From positions 3,698,001 to 3,762,000 of the forward strand of contig NZ_CP033875.1 of the NCBI RefSeq assembly GCF_002742645.2: DNA of 64,000 bases, given 5' to 3'. The notes beneath the pieces were generated by a model, which saw only the letters and a list, made by a program, of their open reading frames with translations, made no database searches and was not told where the DNA came from. The translations under genes were made by a program, and so were the position numbers. Positions 49,029 to 57,300 of this stretch are shown piece after piece. Position 1 is the first letter of the stretch; every line of letters begins with the position of its first letter. The DNA is from Caulobacter sp. FWC26 (GTDB taxonomy: Bacteria; Pseudomonadota; Alphaproteobacteria; Caulobacterales; Caulobacteraceae).

Positions 49029-49629
49029 CGCCCCCGTGGTCCACGTGGTGGATGACGACGAGAGCGCCCGCGAGTCGTTGGCGTTCCTCCTGGAGTCGGC
49101 CGACTTCGAGGTCGTGACCTACGCCAGCGCGCCCGCGTTCCTGGACGCCCTGCCGCAGGCCAAGCCCGGCGTGATCATCACCGACGTGCGAATGCCCGAG
49201 ATGAGCGGCCAGGACCTGGTCGCCCGGCTGTCGGCCCTGAAGATCAAGATGCCGATCGTGATGATCACCGGCCACGGCGACATCCCGATGGCGGTCGAAG
49301 CCATGCGTTCGGGCGTGGTCGACTTCCTGGAAAAGCCATTCTCGGAGTCGCGGATGCTGGACGCGCTCAAGCGCGCCTTCGCCAGCGTCGAGGCCGCGCC
49401 TGTCTCCGACGACCAGGCGGCGATCCTCAAGCGGATCGAGAGCCTGTCCGAGCGCGAGCGCCAGGTGCTGGACGGCGTGGTGGCCGGCCACGCCAACAAG
49501 GTCATCGCTCGCGATCTGGGAATCAGCCCCCGCACGGTCGAGATCTATCGCGCCAAGCTGATGACCAAGATGCAGGCCGACAATCTGGCGGCCCTTGTGC
49601 GCATGACCCTGTCGGTGCGCGGCGGCTAG
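49021..49629 (+). CDS. fixJ: Response regulator FixJ
   Basis: 202 residues: receiver domain with D55 phosphoacceptor ([11 protein letters not shown]), acidic pocket VDDDE, K105 in FLEKPF, and a C-terminal LuxR-type HTH ([40 protein letters not shown]). FixL-phosphorylated FixJ activates fixK. Translationally coupled to fixL. Its stop overlaps the convergent fixT stop by four bases. Confidence 0.96.
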   Translation: MTDAPVVHVVDDDESARESLAFLLESADFEVVTYASAPAFLDALPQAKPGVIITDVRMPEMSGQDLVARLSALKIKMPIVMITGHGDIPMAVEAMRSGVVDFLEKPFSESRMLDALKRAFASVEAAPVSDDQAAILKRIESLSERERQVLDGVVAGHANKVIARDLGISPRTVEIYRAKLMTKMQADNLAALVRMTLSVRGG

Positions 49630-49958
49630 AGCCCCGGCGCGGCGCGGGCCAGCAGGGTCGAGAGCTCACGGCCCAGCCTGTCGTCCAGCAACGGCTTTTC
49701 CACCAGGGTGACGCCGGTGACGCCTCGTCGGGCCAGGCGTTGCGCGTCGCCGGTCAGCACGATCGTCGGTCGGCCGGGGGTCGTTGGGGGCAGAGTCGTG
49801 TCACCGTCGTCGATGACCACGCAGGCTGCGGCCCGACAATCCGAGCAGGACAGGCACCCGTGGGTGTCAGCCGGCGCCCGCACGGCATAGCCGTCGGTCT
49901 CCAACGAGAACCGCAGCGCGTCGCGCAGGGCCTCGTCGTCCACGAGGAGAAGGATCAT
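49626..49958 (-). CDS. fixT: FixT-type receiver protein with cysteine cluster
   Basis: A 110-residue single receiver domain from ATG 49958 (MILLLVDDEALRDALRFSLE) with K88 in VEKP but a poorly conserved phospho-Asp strand (VVIDD, D50/51). It carries four cysteines in a short loop (C35, C38, C41, C46 in HGCLSCSDCRAAAC). Caulobacter FixT is known as a FixL inhibitor that binds an Fe-S cluster. Longer in-frame starts exist at ATG 50003 and ATG 50051, none with a strong SD. Convergent with fixJ, divergent from fixK. Confidence 0.85.
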   Translation of the reverse strand: MILLLVDDEALRDALRFSLETDGYAVRAPADTHGCLSCSDCRAAACVVIDDGDTTLPPTTPGRPTIVLTGDAQRLARRGVTGVTLVEKPLLDDRLGRELSTLLARAAPGL

Positions 49959-50073
49959 GGGACGGTCGGTCTCGCCGTCCGACGGGTCGGGCCGGTCGCA
50001 CATGAAACCAGCACGCCACGAGAACGCTCGGCGAACCTTGATCGGCGTCAAAATCGCCGACCTCCGCGTTTGT

Positions 50074-50095
50074 CGCTAAGGGACTCCCCTTAGCG
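50074..50095. promoter_or_regulatory. Perfect inverted repeat in the fixT-fixK gap
   Basis: CGCTAAGGG-ACTC-CCCTTAGCG: 9-bp perfect arms, 4-base loop, followed by a further half-like copy (TCCTTAGGCG, 50100-50109). About 82 bp ahead of fixK. A candidate FixJ site or a short hairpin; unproven. Confidence 0.5.
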
Positions 50096-50133
50096 AGCGC
50101 TCCTTAGGCGCATGCCCCGAATTTCGCATCGGT

Positions 50134-50147
50134 TTGAGATGGCGCAA
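50134..50147. promoter_or_regulatory. FixK box in the fixT-fixK gap
   Basis: TTGAGATGGCGCAA matches TTG(A/C)-N6-(G/T)CAA. It lies 30 bp before the fixK ATG, which suits repression of fixK or activation of divergent fixT (implied start near 50099). Confidence 0.6.
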
Positions 50148-50176
50148 AAAAACCACAACAACCGAGGGGGTTTCCA

Positions 50177-50827
50177 ATGCTGTCTCCGATGCGCGCCAAG
50201 ACGTTTGAAAACGATCACCTGTTCGACTCCGTCCTCCCGGCTCCGGGGGCGTGCGCGCGGTTTCATCGCGACGAGGAAATCTTCGGCGAAGGCGAAGCCG
50301 CCGACTATGTCTACCAAGTGGTTTCCGGCTCGGTCCGCACCTACCGGATCCTGCGCGACGGCCGCCGCCAGATCGACGAGTTCCACTTCGCGGGCGACTA
50401 TTTCGGCCTGGAGATGACCGACACCCACCGGATCAACGCCGAGGCCATGTCTGACGCTACGGTACGGATGATCCGTCGCGGCGCGCTCAGCGATCTGGCC
50501 GCCCAGCGGGGCGACGCGGCGCGGGCTCTGTTCCGCCTGACCGCCGAGGGCCTCCAACGCTGCCAGGACCACGTGCTGATGCTGGGCCGCCGCTCGGCTC
50601 AGGAACGCGTGGTGGGTCTGCTGCTGGACATCGCCACCCGCACCCGCGCCGACGCCGAACTGGACGTGCCGATGAGCCGCCAGGACATGGCCGACTATCT
50701 GGGCCTGACCATCGAGACCGTCTCGCGCACCCTGACCGCGCTGCAGGACGAGGGCCTGATCGCCCTGCCGACCGTCCGCCACATGGTGCTGAAGGATCGC
50801 CGGGCGTTGGAGCGCCTGATCGCCTAA
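50177..50827 (+). CDS. fixK: CRP/FNR-family regulator FixK
   Basis: 216 residues. N-terminal cyclic-nucleotide-type beta roll (EIFGEGEAADYVYQVVSGSV), dimer helix, and a C-terminal HTH (MSRQDMADYLGLTIETVSRT) with the E..SR residues that read TTG-N8-CAA sites. The FNR-type N-terminal Cys cluster is missing, as expected for FixK, which depends on FixLJ for the oxygen signal. SD GAGGGGG precedes ATG 50177. Nearby boxes at 44041, 47480 and 50134 are likely targets. Confidence 0.93.
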   Translation: MLSPMRAKTFENDHLFDSVLPAPGACARFHRDEEIFGEGEAADYVYQVVSGSVRTYRILRDGRRQIDEFHFAGDYFGLEMTDTHRINAEAMSDATVRMIRRGALSDLAAQRGDAARALFRLTAEGLQRCQDHVLMLGRRSAQERVVGLLLDIATRTRADAELDVPMSRQDMADYLGLTIETVSRTLTALQDEGLIALPTVRHMVLKDRRALERLIA

Positions 50828-50829
50828 GA

Positions 50830-52143
50830 CTAAACCCCGCCCTCGTCGGACCGCTCCAGCCCGGCGATGGCGGCCTCCTCGTCGGCGTCGCCCTGGTTGA
50901 CCGAGCGCAGCATCACCTGGCGCAACGCATAGACCAGCAGCCCGCCGAGGATGACAGTGTTGAGGACGAACGGCGCCCAGCCGATCTTCTCGTAGAGCAG
51001 CACGAACAGCGGCGCGACCACGACATTGAGGCCGTTGATCGCGGCGATCGCCCCGGCGGCGCCGGCCTGGTCCTTGGCCTCCACCGACAGCGACGCCCCC
51101 GCCGTGAAGCCCGGTCGGGCGAAGCCGTAGCCGAGGCTGGCGATCGCATAGCCGATCGCCACCGCCGCATAGTCCGGCGCGAAGGCCACGACGATATTGC
51201 CCAAGGCGGCGGCCGCGACGCCCCAGCGCATCAGCTCGCGCGGCCCCATGCGGAACATCCGGATCAGGCCCCACTGGGCCAGAAGGCCGGCCACCGCGCC
51301 GGCGGCCATGGCCAGGGTGATGAAACCCTGGGCCTTGATCGGCGACAGACCCAGCTTGTCGATGATCAGAAAGCCCAGCGTCTGGGTCTGGGCCGTCTGG
51401 CACGAAGCGACCAGGAAACCGAAGATCAGGAACGGCTTGAGGCGCGGGTCCTTCCACAGCGCCGCGCCCTCGCCGCGCCAGGGCAGACCGAGGCGGCGCC
51501 GGGGCGGGGTGTCGCCATGTCCGGGCTTGAAGGTCTCGGGCAGTCCGCGATGGACCACCGCCAGCATCACCGCCGCCAGGGCCGCGAACGCCACCATCGG
51601 ACCGGCCAGTCCCACCCCCGGCAGCACGAACAGCGGCGCCAGCAGCGGTCCGACCACGGTGCCGAGGCCAAAGGCGCCGGCCAGGCTGGCCATGGTCTGG
51701 GTGCGCTCCTCGCGACTGGTCCGCTCAGCCAGATAGGCCTGGGTCGCCGGATTGGCCGCCGAGCCAAAGCCGCCGAACAGGGCCCGCGCCAGGAGGAACA
51801 GCACGAAGATCACCATCGGCGGCGCCAGATGGTGCAATCCCGCCGAGACCACGATGGCGCACAGCGTCATCGAGACGCAGAAGCCCGCCAGGCCCAGCAT
51901 GATCAGCGGCTTGCGCCCACGAAGGTCGGACTGCCGCGCCCAGAACGGCGATGTCACCGCCCACAGCACCGCCGACAGCGAGAAGATCCCCGCCACCAGG
52001 GCGTCGGGAATGCCGATCTCGCGCCCGATCGCCGGAAGCACGGACAACATGCCGGTGTTTCCCAGGGCGGTCGCCACCGACACGCCGAAGAGAATGGCGA
52101 AGGCCCGCCGGTTCGTCCGGCCGTTTTGAATATCCCCGGTCAT
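50830..52143 (-). CDS. MFS transporter, drug-efflux-like
   Basis: 437 residues with 12 predicted helices. The loop 2-3 signature appears as ARQSDLRGRKPLIMLG and the second-half repeat is regular. TetA/MdtG-like proton antiporters are the closest type by eye. Start ATG 52143 is chosen; the longer frame to 52194 adds residues with no function. It converges with fixK with 2 bp between stops. Substrate unknown. Confidence 0.88.
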   Translation of the reverse strand: MTGDIQNGRTNRRAFAILFGVSVATALGNTGMLSVLPAIGREIGIPDALVAGIFSLSAVLWAVTSPFWARQSDLRGRKPLIMLGLAGFCVSMTLCAIVVSAGLHHLAPPMVIFVLFLLARALFGGFGSAANPATQAYLAERTSREERTQTMASLAGAFGLGTVVGPLLAPLFVLPGVGLAGPMVAFAALAAVMLAVVHRGLPETFKPGHGDTPPRRRLGLPWRGEGAALWKDPRLKPFLIFGFLVASCQTAQTQTLGFLIIDKLGLSPIKAQGFITLAMAAGAVAGLLAQWGLIRMFRMGPRELMRWGVAAAALGNIVVAFAPDYAAVAIGYAIASLGYGFARPGFTAGASLSVEAKDQAGAAGAIAAINGLNVVVAPLFVLLYEKIGWAPFVLNTVILGGLLVYALRQVMLRSVNQGDADEEAAIAGLERSDEGGV

Positions 52144-52276
52144 CAAACAACCGTTAGACCCGCACACGGGTCCACGCAATGTGCCGACAATCACAGACGC
52201 TCGACCGCCCGGGCGAGAACCTTGGATTAATCATTAACCGCGATGATGCGCCGTCAAACTCGGGGCGACCTACACC

Positions 52277-53143
52277 ATGTTCCAGATCATCGGCATCGTT
52301 CTGCTCTTCGGCCTGGTGTTCGGCTCGTACATCATCTCGGGCGGCAAGATGGACGTGATCATCCACGCCGCGCCGCACGAACTGATGGCCATCGGCGGCG
52401 CGGGCGTCGCGGCGTTCCTGATCTCGAACTCGATGACCGTGATCAAGGCCACCCTCGGCGGCTTCGGCACCATCTTCAAGGGTCCCAAGTGGAAGGCGCA
52501 GGACTATCGCGACCTGCTTAGCCTGCTGTTCCTGCTGACCAAGACGATGAAGTCCAAGGGCGTCATCGCGCTGGAAGCCCACATCGAAAAGCCGCAGGAA
52601 AGCACGATCTTCTCGCGCTACCCGAAGATCGCCCACGACCACTTCGCCGTCGACTTCATCTGCGACACCCTGCGGATGATGACCATGAACCTGGAAGATC
52701 CCCACCAGGTCGAGGACGCGATGGAGAAGCAGCTCGAGAAGCACCACCACGAAGCCCACCAGGCGGCGCACGCCCTGACGCAGTTGTCGGACGGTCTGCC
52801 GGCTCTGGGCATCGTGGCCGCCGTGCTGGGCGTCATCAAGACCATGGGCTCGATCACCGAGCCGCCGGCGGTGCTGGGCACCATGATCGGCGGCGCTCTG
52901 GTCGGTACGTTCATGGGCGTGTTCATGGCCTATGGCCTGGTCGGCCCCATGGCCACGCGCCTGGCTTCAGTGCTGGACGAGGACGCGGCCTTCTACAAGA
53001 TCATCCAGGCCGTCCTGGTCGCGCACCTGCACGGCAACGCCGCCCAGATCTCTGTGGAAATCGGCCGTGGCAACGTGCCCACCGCCTGCCAGCCCAGCTT
53101 CGCCGAACTGGAAGAAGCCCTGTCGCAGATCCCGAACGAGTAA
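52277..53143 (+). CDS. motA: Flagellar motor stator protein MotA
   Basis: 288 residues. Four TM helices with a large cytoplasmic loop (residues about 55-165) carrying the charged residues that act on FliG. GLPALGIVAAVLGVIKTMGS and MIGGALVGTFMGVFMAYGLVGPMA are the last two helices. MotB is not adjacent, as I recall for C. crescentus, where the two stator genes are separate. Start ATG 52277. Confidence 0.97.
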   Translation: MFQIIGIVLLFGLVFGSYIISGGKMDVIIHAAPHELMAIGGAGVAAFLISNSMTVIKATLGGFGTIFKGPKWKAQDYRDLLSLLFLLTKTMKSKGVIALEAHIEKPQESTIFSRYPKIAHDHFAVDFICDTLRMMTMNLEDPHQVEDAMEKQLEKHHHEAHQAAHALTQLSDGLPALGIVAAVLGVIKTMGSITEPPAVLGTMIGGALVGTFMGVFMAYGLVGPMATRLASVLDEDAAFYKIIQAVLVAHLHGNAAQISVEIGRGNVPTACQPSFAELEEALSQIPNE

Positions 53144-53253
53144 GGCCTTCCCGCCCTACGGACTCGTAACTTGCGCGGCCGTTCGAACCGGTATTCCTTT
53201 CGGGCCGAAGACGTCGCCGCCAAGGCGACGCGGCCAATCGAAGGGGAGACCTC

Positions 53254-53586
53254 ATGACCTCGACCATGATCCGTAAGCTGCTGATCGCCGGCGCCGCCGT
53301 CTCGGCCCTGTCCCTGGCCGCCTGCGGCAAGAAGGAAGAAGCCGCCGCTGACGACGCCGCCGCCAAGGCCGCCGCCGCCGAAGCCGGCACGGTGACCGAC
53401 GCCGCCTCGGCCAAGGACCAGGCGGCCGCCGACGCCAACAAGGCCGCCGCCGACGCCGCCGCCGCGCCGATGGATCCGGCCGACGCCGAGGCCCAGAAAG
53501 CCGAAGACGCCGCCGCCACGGGCGCCACCTCGACCGCCGCCCCGGCCGAGGCCGCCAAGCCGGAAGAGAAGAAGGCCGCGCACTAA
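53254..53586 (+). CDS. Ala/Glu-rich lipoprotein, unknown function
   Basis: 110 residues. Signal with lipobox (AVSALSLAACGKK), then an almost purely Ala/Asp/Glu/Lys sequence predicted disordered or helical. No fold recognised. SD GGGGAG lies seven bases before ATG 53254. It follows motA on the same strand by 110 bp and is followed by repeat A copy 4, so it is likely its own unit or the end of the motA transcript. Confidence 0.75.
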   Translation: MTSTMIRKLLIAGAAVSALSLAACGKKEEAAADDAAAKAAAAEAGTVTDAASAKDQAAADANKAAADAAAAPMDPADAEAQKAEDAAATGATSTAAPAEAAKPEEKKAAH

Positions 53587-53606
53587 GGCTTCCCTCGATC
53601 TCAAAA

Positions 53607-53736
53607 CCGATCTCCCCGGCGAATGCCGGGGTCCAGATCGAAGGCGCCAGCGCCCTTCGTCGAACCCAGGCGAAGGGCGTTTTCACGTCCGACGCTCAAG
53701 CTGGATCTGGGTCCCGGCATTCGCCGGGGAGATCGG
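53607..53736. repeat. Intergenic repeat family A, copy 4
   Basis: Inverted arms at 53607-53638 and 53705-53736 (CCGATCTCCCCGGCGAATGC and complement), spacer 66 bp holding CGCCCTTCG/CGAAGGGCG, an inner pair also seen in copy 1. It stands between a lipoprotein gene and mnmC on the same strand. Confidence 0.85.
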
Positions 53737-53788
53737 TGTGCGGACTGCGACCTTGACGCTCGCCCCCAGCAGGCGCTGTAGCACCCCC

Positions 53789-55585
53789 ATGGACCCCACC
53801 GCCCCCTCCGAAGGATCGCTCGACGGCTCGCCGCTGGTCTGGCGCGAAGACGGACTGCCCCAGTCCAGCCTGTACGGCGACGTCTATTTCTCCAGCGTCG
53901 ATGGGCTGGCCGAGACGCGGGCGGTGTTCCTGGCGGGCTGCGGGCTGCCGGAGCGCTTCGCCGAGCGGCGGGATTTCGTGGTCGGCGAGCTGGGCTTCGG
54001 CTCGGGCCTGAACATCGCCGCTCTGCTGGACCTGTGGCGACGCGAGAAGCCCCCCGGCGGGCGACTGCACATCTTCTCGATCGAGGCTCACCCCCTCTCC
54101 CGCGACGAGGCGGGGCGGATCCTCGCGCACTGGCCGGAGCTGGGCGAGGCGGCGCAGGTGCTGCTGGAACACTGGCCCGGCCGGGCGCGGGGCTTCCATC
54201 GCGTGGACCTGCCCGGCTTCGACGCGGTGCTGGATCTGGCCGTGATGGACGTGGTCGCGGCGCTGGAAGCCTGGGACGGCCAGGCCGACGCCTGGTTCCT
54301 CGACGGCTTCTCCCCCGCCCTCAACCCGGCGATGTGGCGCGACGAGGTTTTGGCGGCGGTCGGGGCGCGCTCGGCCCCCGGCGCGCGGGCGGCGACCTTC
54401 ACCGTGGCCGGCGCGGTGCGTCGGGGCCTGACGGCGGCGGGGTTCGAGATCGCCAAGCGCCCCGGCTTTGGCCGTAAGCGCGAGCGCCTGGAAGCCTGGC
54501 GGCCGAGCGCGCGTCCGGTCGCGGTTCGCCCCGAAACCCTGGCGATCATCGGGGCGGGGATCGCCGGCGCGGCTCTGGCGCGCGCGGCGCGCGCGGCGGG
54601 TCTGTCGGTCTTGGTGGTGGATGATCCCGAGGCGCCCGCCGCCTCCGGCAATCCGGCCGCGCTGGTGACCCCGGCGCTGGACGCGGGCGGCGGCCCGCGG
54701 GCGGCGCTCTACGCTCAGGCGCTGACGCGCGCGGTCACGCTATACGAGGCCGAACCTTCGGCGATCATCGCCCGTGAGGTTGTGCAACTGGCCGCCGGCG
54801 AGCGCGACCCCGCCCGCTTCGCCACCGTCGCGGGCCAGGATCTGTTCGAGCCGGGCGCGATGCGGCCGCTGACGGCGGAGGAGACTTCGGCCCGGCTGGA
54901 GACGGCCACCCCGGCCCTGGCCATGGCGGGCGCGCGAGTCATCGCGCCGGCCGAGGTCATCGCCGCCTGGTCGGGTCCGGTGCTGCGACGACGGGTCGCC
55001 GCGGTGGAGCGCGACGGCGAGGGCTGGCGGCTGCTGGATGCGACCGGCGCGCTGATCGCGCGCGCCGATCGGCTGGCCCTGGCCGGAGGGGCCGACGGCG
55101 CGGCGCTGCTGGCGGACGCGCCCCTGCGCCCCGTGCGCGGACAGGCTAGCTGGACCACCGGACACGATGTTCCGCCCGTCGCGTTCGGCGGCTATGCGAT
55201 CCCCACCCGCGACGGCCTGCTGTTCGGCGCCACGCACGACCGTGACGACACGGGAACCGAGGTCCGGGCGCAGGACCACGTTCGAAATCTCGAGACCCTG
55301 GCCAAGGGTCTGCCGACCCTGGCGGCGAGGCTGGCCGGCTCCGCCTTCGCCGGGCGCGCGGCGCTGCGCGCGACCACGCCCGACCGTCTGCCGCTGGCGG
55401 ATGTGCGCGAAGACGGCGTGGTCGTGCTGACCGGCCTGGGCTCGCGCGGCTTTTGCCTGGCGCCGCTGCTGGCCGAGCATTTGGTGGCGCGGATGCTCGA
55501 CACCCCGTCGCCCGTGCCGCGCCAATTGTCGCAGCCCCTCAAACTGACGCGTTTCGACTCGCCTGACAGGCGTAACCGCGTATAG
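53789..55585 (+). CDS. mnmC: Bifunctional tRNA (mnm5s2U34) methyltransferase / FAD oxidoreductase
   Basis: 598 residues. The N-terminal SAM methyltransferase (VGELGFGSGLNIAAL; DAWFLDGFSPALNPAMW) makes mnm5 from nm5; the C-terminal FAD domain (TLAIIGAGIAGAALARAARA; LTGLGSRGFCLAPLLAEHLV) removes the carboxymethyl group of cmnm5 at U34 of certain tRNAs. Both domains appear whole. ATG 53789 is chosen; the earlier in-frame ATG 53738 lies against the repeat and lacks an SD. Confidence 0.94.
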   Translation: MDPTAPSEGSLDGSPLVWREDGLPQSSLYGDVYFSSVDGLAETRAVFLAGCGLPERFAERRDFVVGELGFGSGLNIAALLDLWRREKPPGGRLHIFSIEAHPLSRDEAGRILAHWPELGEAAQVLLEHWPGRARGFHRVDLPGFDAVLDLAVMDVVAALEAWDGQADAWFLDGFSPALNPAMWRDEVLAAVGARSAPGARAATFTVAGAVRRGLTAAGFEIAKRPGFGRKRERLEAWRPSARPVAVRPETLAIIGAGIAGAALARAARAAGLSVLVVDDPEAPAASGNPAALVTPALDAGGGPRAALYAQALTRAVTLYEAEPSAIIAREVVQLAAGERDPARFATVAGQDLFEPGAMRPLTAEETSARLETATPALAMAGARVIAPAEVIAAWSGPVLRRRVAAVERDGEGWRLLDATGALIARADRLALAGGADGAALLADAPLRPVRGQASWTTGHDVPPVAFGGYAIPTRDGLLFGATHDRDDTGTEVRAQDHVRNLETLAKGLPTLAARLAGSAFAGRAALRATTPDRLPLADVREDGVVVLTGLGSRGFCLAPLLAEHLVARMLDTPSPVPRQLSQPLKLTRFDSPDRRNRV

Positions 55586-55717
55586 TCGAACACGGTTATC
55601 GGAGCGCCTTCGGCGACGGCGGAACGCTCCGGACCCCACAAGAACACATCTGGCCGGCGCCCCCTTCACTGCCGGCCACGTGACGGCGGACCGCCGCCCT
55701 CTTGGCCCGCCGGATCA

Positions 55718-55751
55718 GACGCTCCCGACGCCCCATCGGGAGCGTCTTTTC
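55718..55751 (+). terminator. Terminator downstream of mnmC
   Basis: Perfect 11-bp stem GACGCTCCCGA/TCGGGAGCGTC with a 7-base loop, followed by TTTTCGTT. 132 bp past mnmC, facing the OmpA-like gene. Confidence 0.85.
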
Positions 55752-55772
55752 GTTGGAGACCCTCACACGGCG

Positions 55773-55804
55773 CAAAAAAGGGGCCGGCCTCGCGGCCAGC
55801 CCCC
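55773..55804 (-). terminator. Terminator of the OmpA-like gene
   Basis: Stem GGGGCTGGCC/GGCCGGCCCC on the minus strand (10 bp with one U-G pair), loop GCGA, then six T. Lies 22 bp past the stop at 55826. Confidence 0.88.
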
Positions 55805-55825
55805 ACTTCTGTCGATCAGACGTCC

Positions 55826-57043
55826 TTATTGGAAGTTGATCGAGACCGTCGAGCGGCGGTTCAGCGGTTCCTTGACGCCATCGCCGGTAGCGACGGCCGG
55901 AGCGCTTTCGCCCTTCCAGTCGACCGCCACGGTGGTGGCGTTCAGGCCCATGCCCACCAGGCCGTCAGCCACGGCGCGCGCACGGCGCTCCGAGAGCTTG
56001 CGGTTGTAGGCGTCCGAGCCCGAGGTGTCGGTGTGGCCGGTGACGACGACGCGGGTGGCGTTGCCGCCCTTGGCGTATTCAGCGGCCTGCTGGACCACGG
56101 CCTGGGCTTCCGGCGTCAGCACGTACTGATCGAACGGGAAGTAGACCACGAACTCGCGCGCCTCATAGGCCGGAGCGGCCGGCGGGGGCGGCGGCGGCGG
56201 CGGGGGAGCCGGCTCGGGCGGAGGCGGCGGCGGCGGCGGAGGCGGCGGCGGCGGGGGCGGAGGCGGCGGGGCGCCGAAGGTGTAGCGGATACCCAAGGTC
56301 ACCGAGGTGTCCTTGTAGCGGCCCGAGAACGTGCCGACATCGGTGATCGAACCGCCGGCCGGCCCCACGTTCTGGGTGACCGAACCCCAGTCGAGCTTCG
56401 AGGTGCGCAGGTAACGGCCGGTCAGGTCCATCGACCAGTTGTCGGCGAAGTTCCAGGCCACGCCCAGCAGACCCTGCATGGCGAACGCCTGATCCACGTC
56501 GTCGAAGTTGGTGTTCTGGTAGATGGCCGCGCCCGCCGGCACGCCCGGCAGCTGGCCATAGACCTTGTTGTGCACCCACGCCGTACCCGCGCCGACGCCG
56601 ACGAACGGGCTAAAGCGCGAGTCGCCGCCCATGTCGAAGATGACATTGGCCATCAGGGTCGAGGCCTTCAGCTCGCCCTTGGGCTCACCGCATTGCGGCG
56701 AGGACGAGGTGCGGGCGACGCCCGGCAAGCAGAGGCCGACCGGCTGGGCGCCGCTGAGGCCCGCGCCACGAACGCCCTGCATGTCGCTGGGGCGATAGCC
56801 GTATTCGGCCTCAACACGCCAGTTCGGCGAGAACTTGTAGCCAAGGCGGCCGAACGCGGCCCAATCCTTGTCGGCGTTGAAGTTCCACTGATAGCCGTTC
56901 GAAGACGTCGCCTTGACGTCCTTGGGCTCGTGATAGCCAGCGTCACCCGCGACGTACCAGCCGCTCAAGGCGCTTTGGGCCGAAGCGCCCGAGGCGGCGC
57001 ACAGCGCTACCGCCGCGACACCGACCAGCAACCGCATGTTCAT
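55826..57043 (-). CDS. OmpA-family outer-membrane protein with polyproline linker
   Basis: 405 residues. Signal (LVGVAAVALCAASGASA), N-terminal 8-strand beta-barrel (GWYVAGDAGYHEPKDVKATS; NWRVEAEYGYRPSDM), a proline linker of 18 and then 9 consecutive Pro split by EPA, and a C-terminal OmpA peptidoglycan-binding domain (VVVTGHTDTSGSDAYNRKLS, ERRARAVADGL). Anchors the outer membrane to the wall. Start ATG 57043 follows GGAAGAGGG; the long open frame upstream is not coding. Divergent from sapA. Confidence 0.94.
   Translation of the reverse strand: MNMRLLVGVAAVALCAASGASAQSALSGWYVAGDAGYHEPKDVKATSSNGYQWNFNADKDWAAFGRLGYKFSPNWRVEAEYGYRPSDMQGVRGAGLSGAQPVGLCLPGVARTSSSPQCGEPKGELKASTLMANVIFDMGGDSRFSPFVGVGAGTAWVHNKVYGQLPGVPAGAAIYQNTNFDDVDQAFAMQGLLGVAWNFADNWSMDLTGRYLRTSKLDWGSVTQNVGPAGGSITDVGTFSGRYKDTSVTLGIRYTFGAPPPPPPPPPPPPPPPPPPEPAPPPPPPPPPAAPAYEAREFVVYFPFDQYVLTPEAQAVVQQAAEYAKGGNATRVVVTGHTDTSGSDAYNRKLSERRARAVADGLVGMGLNATTVAVDWKGESAPAVATGDGVKEPLNRRSTVSINFQ
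56172..56272. repeat. GGC/GGN tract coding for polyproline
   Basis: A low-complexity run of GGC, GGA and GGG triplets (CCG/CCN on the coding strand) giving 18 and 9 Pro in a row. Prone to slipped-strand length change. Confidence 0.85.
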
Positions 57044-57300
57044 TTGAAAAACCCTCTTCCTACGAAAGTCGCGGACCCGACATGTTCCCCGGGACCTGGA
57101 GCACAAACGCGCCATGCGCGGATTCAGGTGTGGCGCCTGAGCAACAAATTGAGGCGAACTACGAAAAATGTGGCGGCGGGCGCCACGCCAAGGCGGCGCT
57201 CGACCGGCCGGCCAATGCGCGAACATGTCGCGAACAGCCAAGATTGCAGAAGAATCCGGGCTTCTTCATACTCGCCTGATCGGTGAGTTGGAGCGTTGTC

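Noticed and set aside
25985..53736. Family A repeats as insertion sequences
   Set aside because: No transposase or target duplication visible; elements are only about 130 bp.
57043..57241. N-terminal extension of the OmpA-like gene
   Set aside because: Arg-rich sequence with no SD ahead of a standard signal peptide that begins at ATG 57043.
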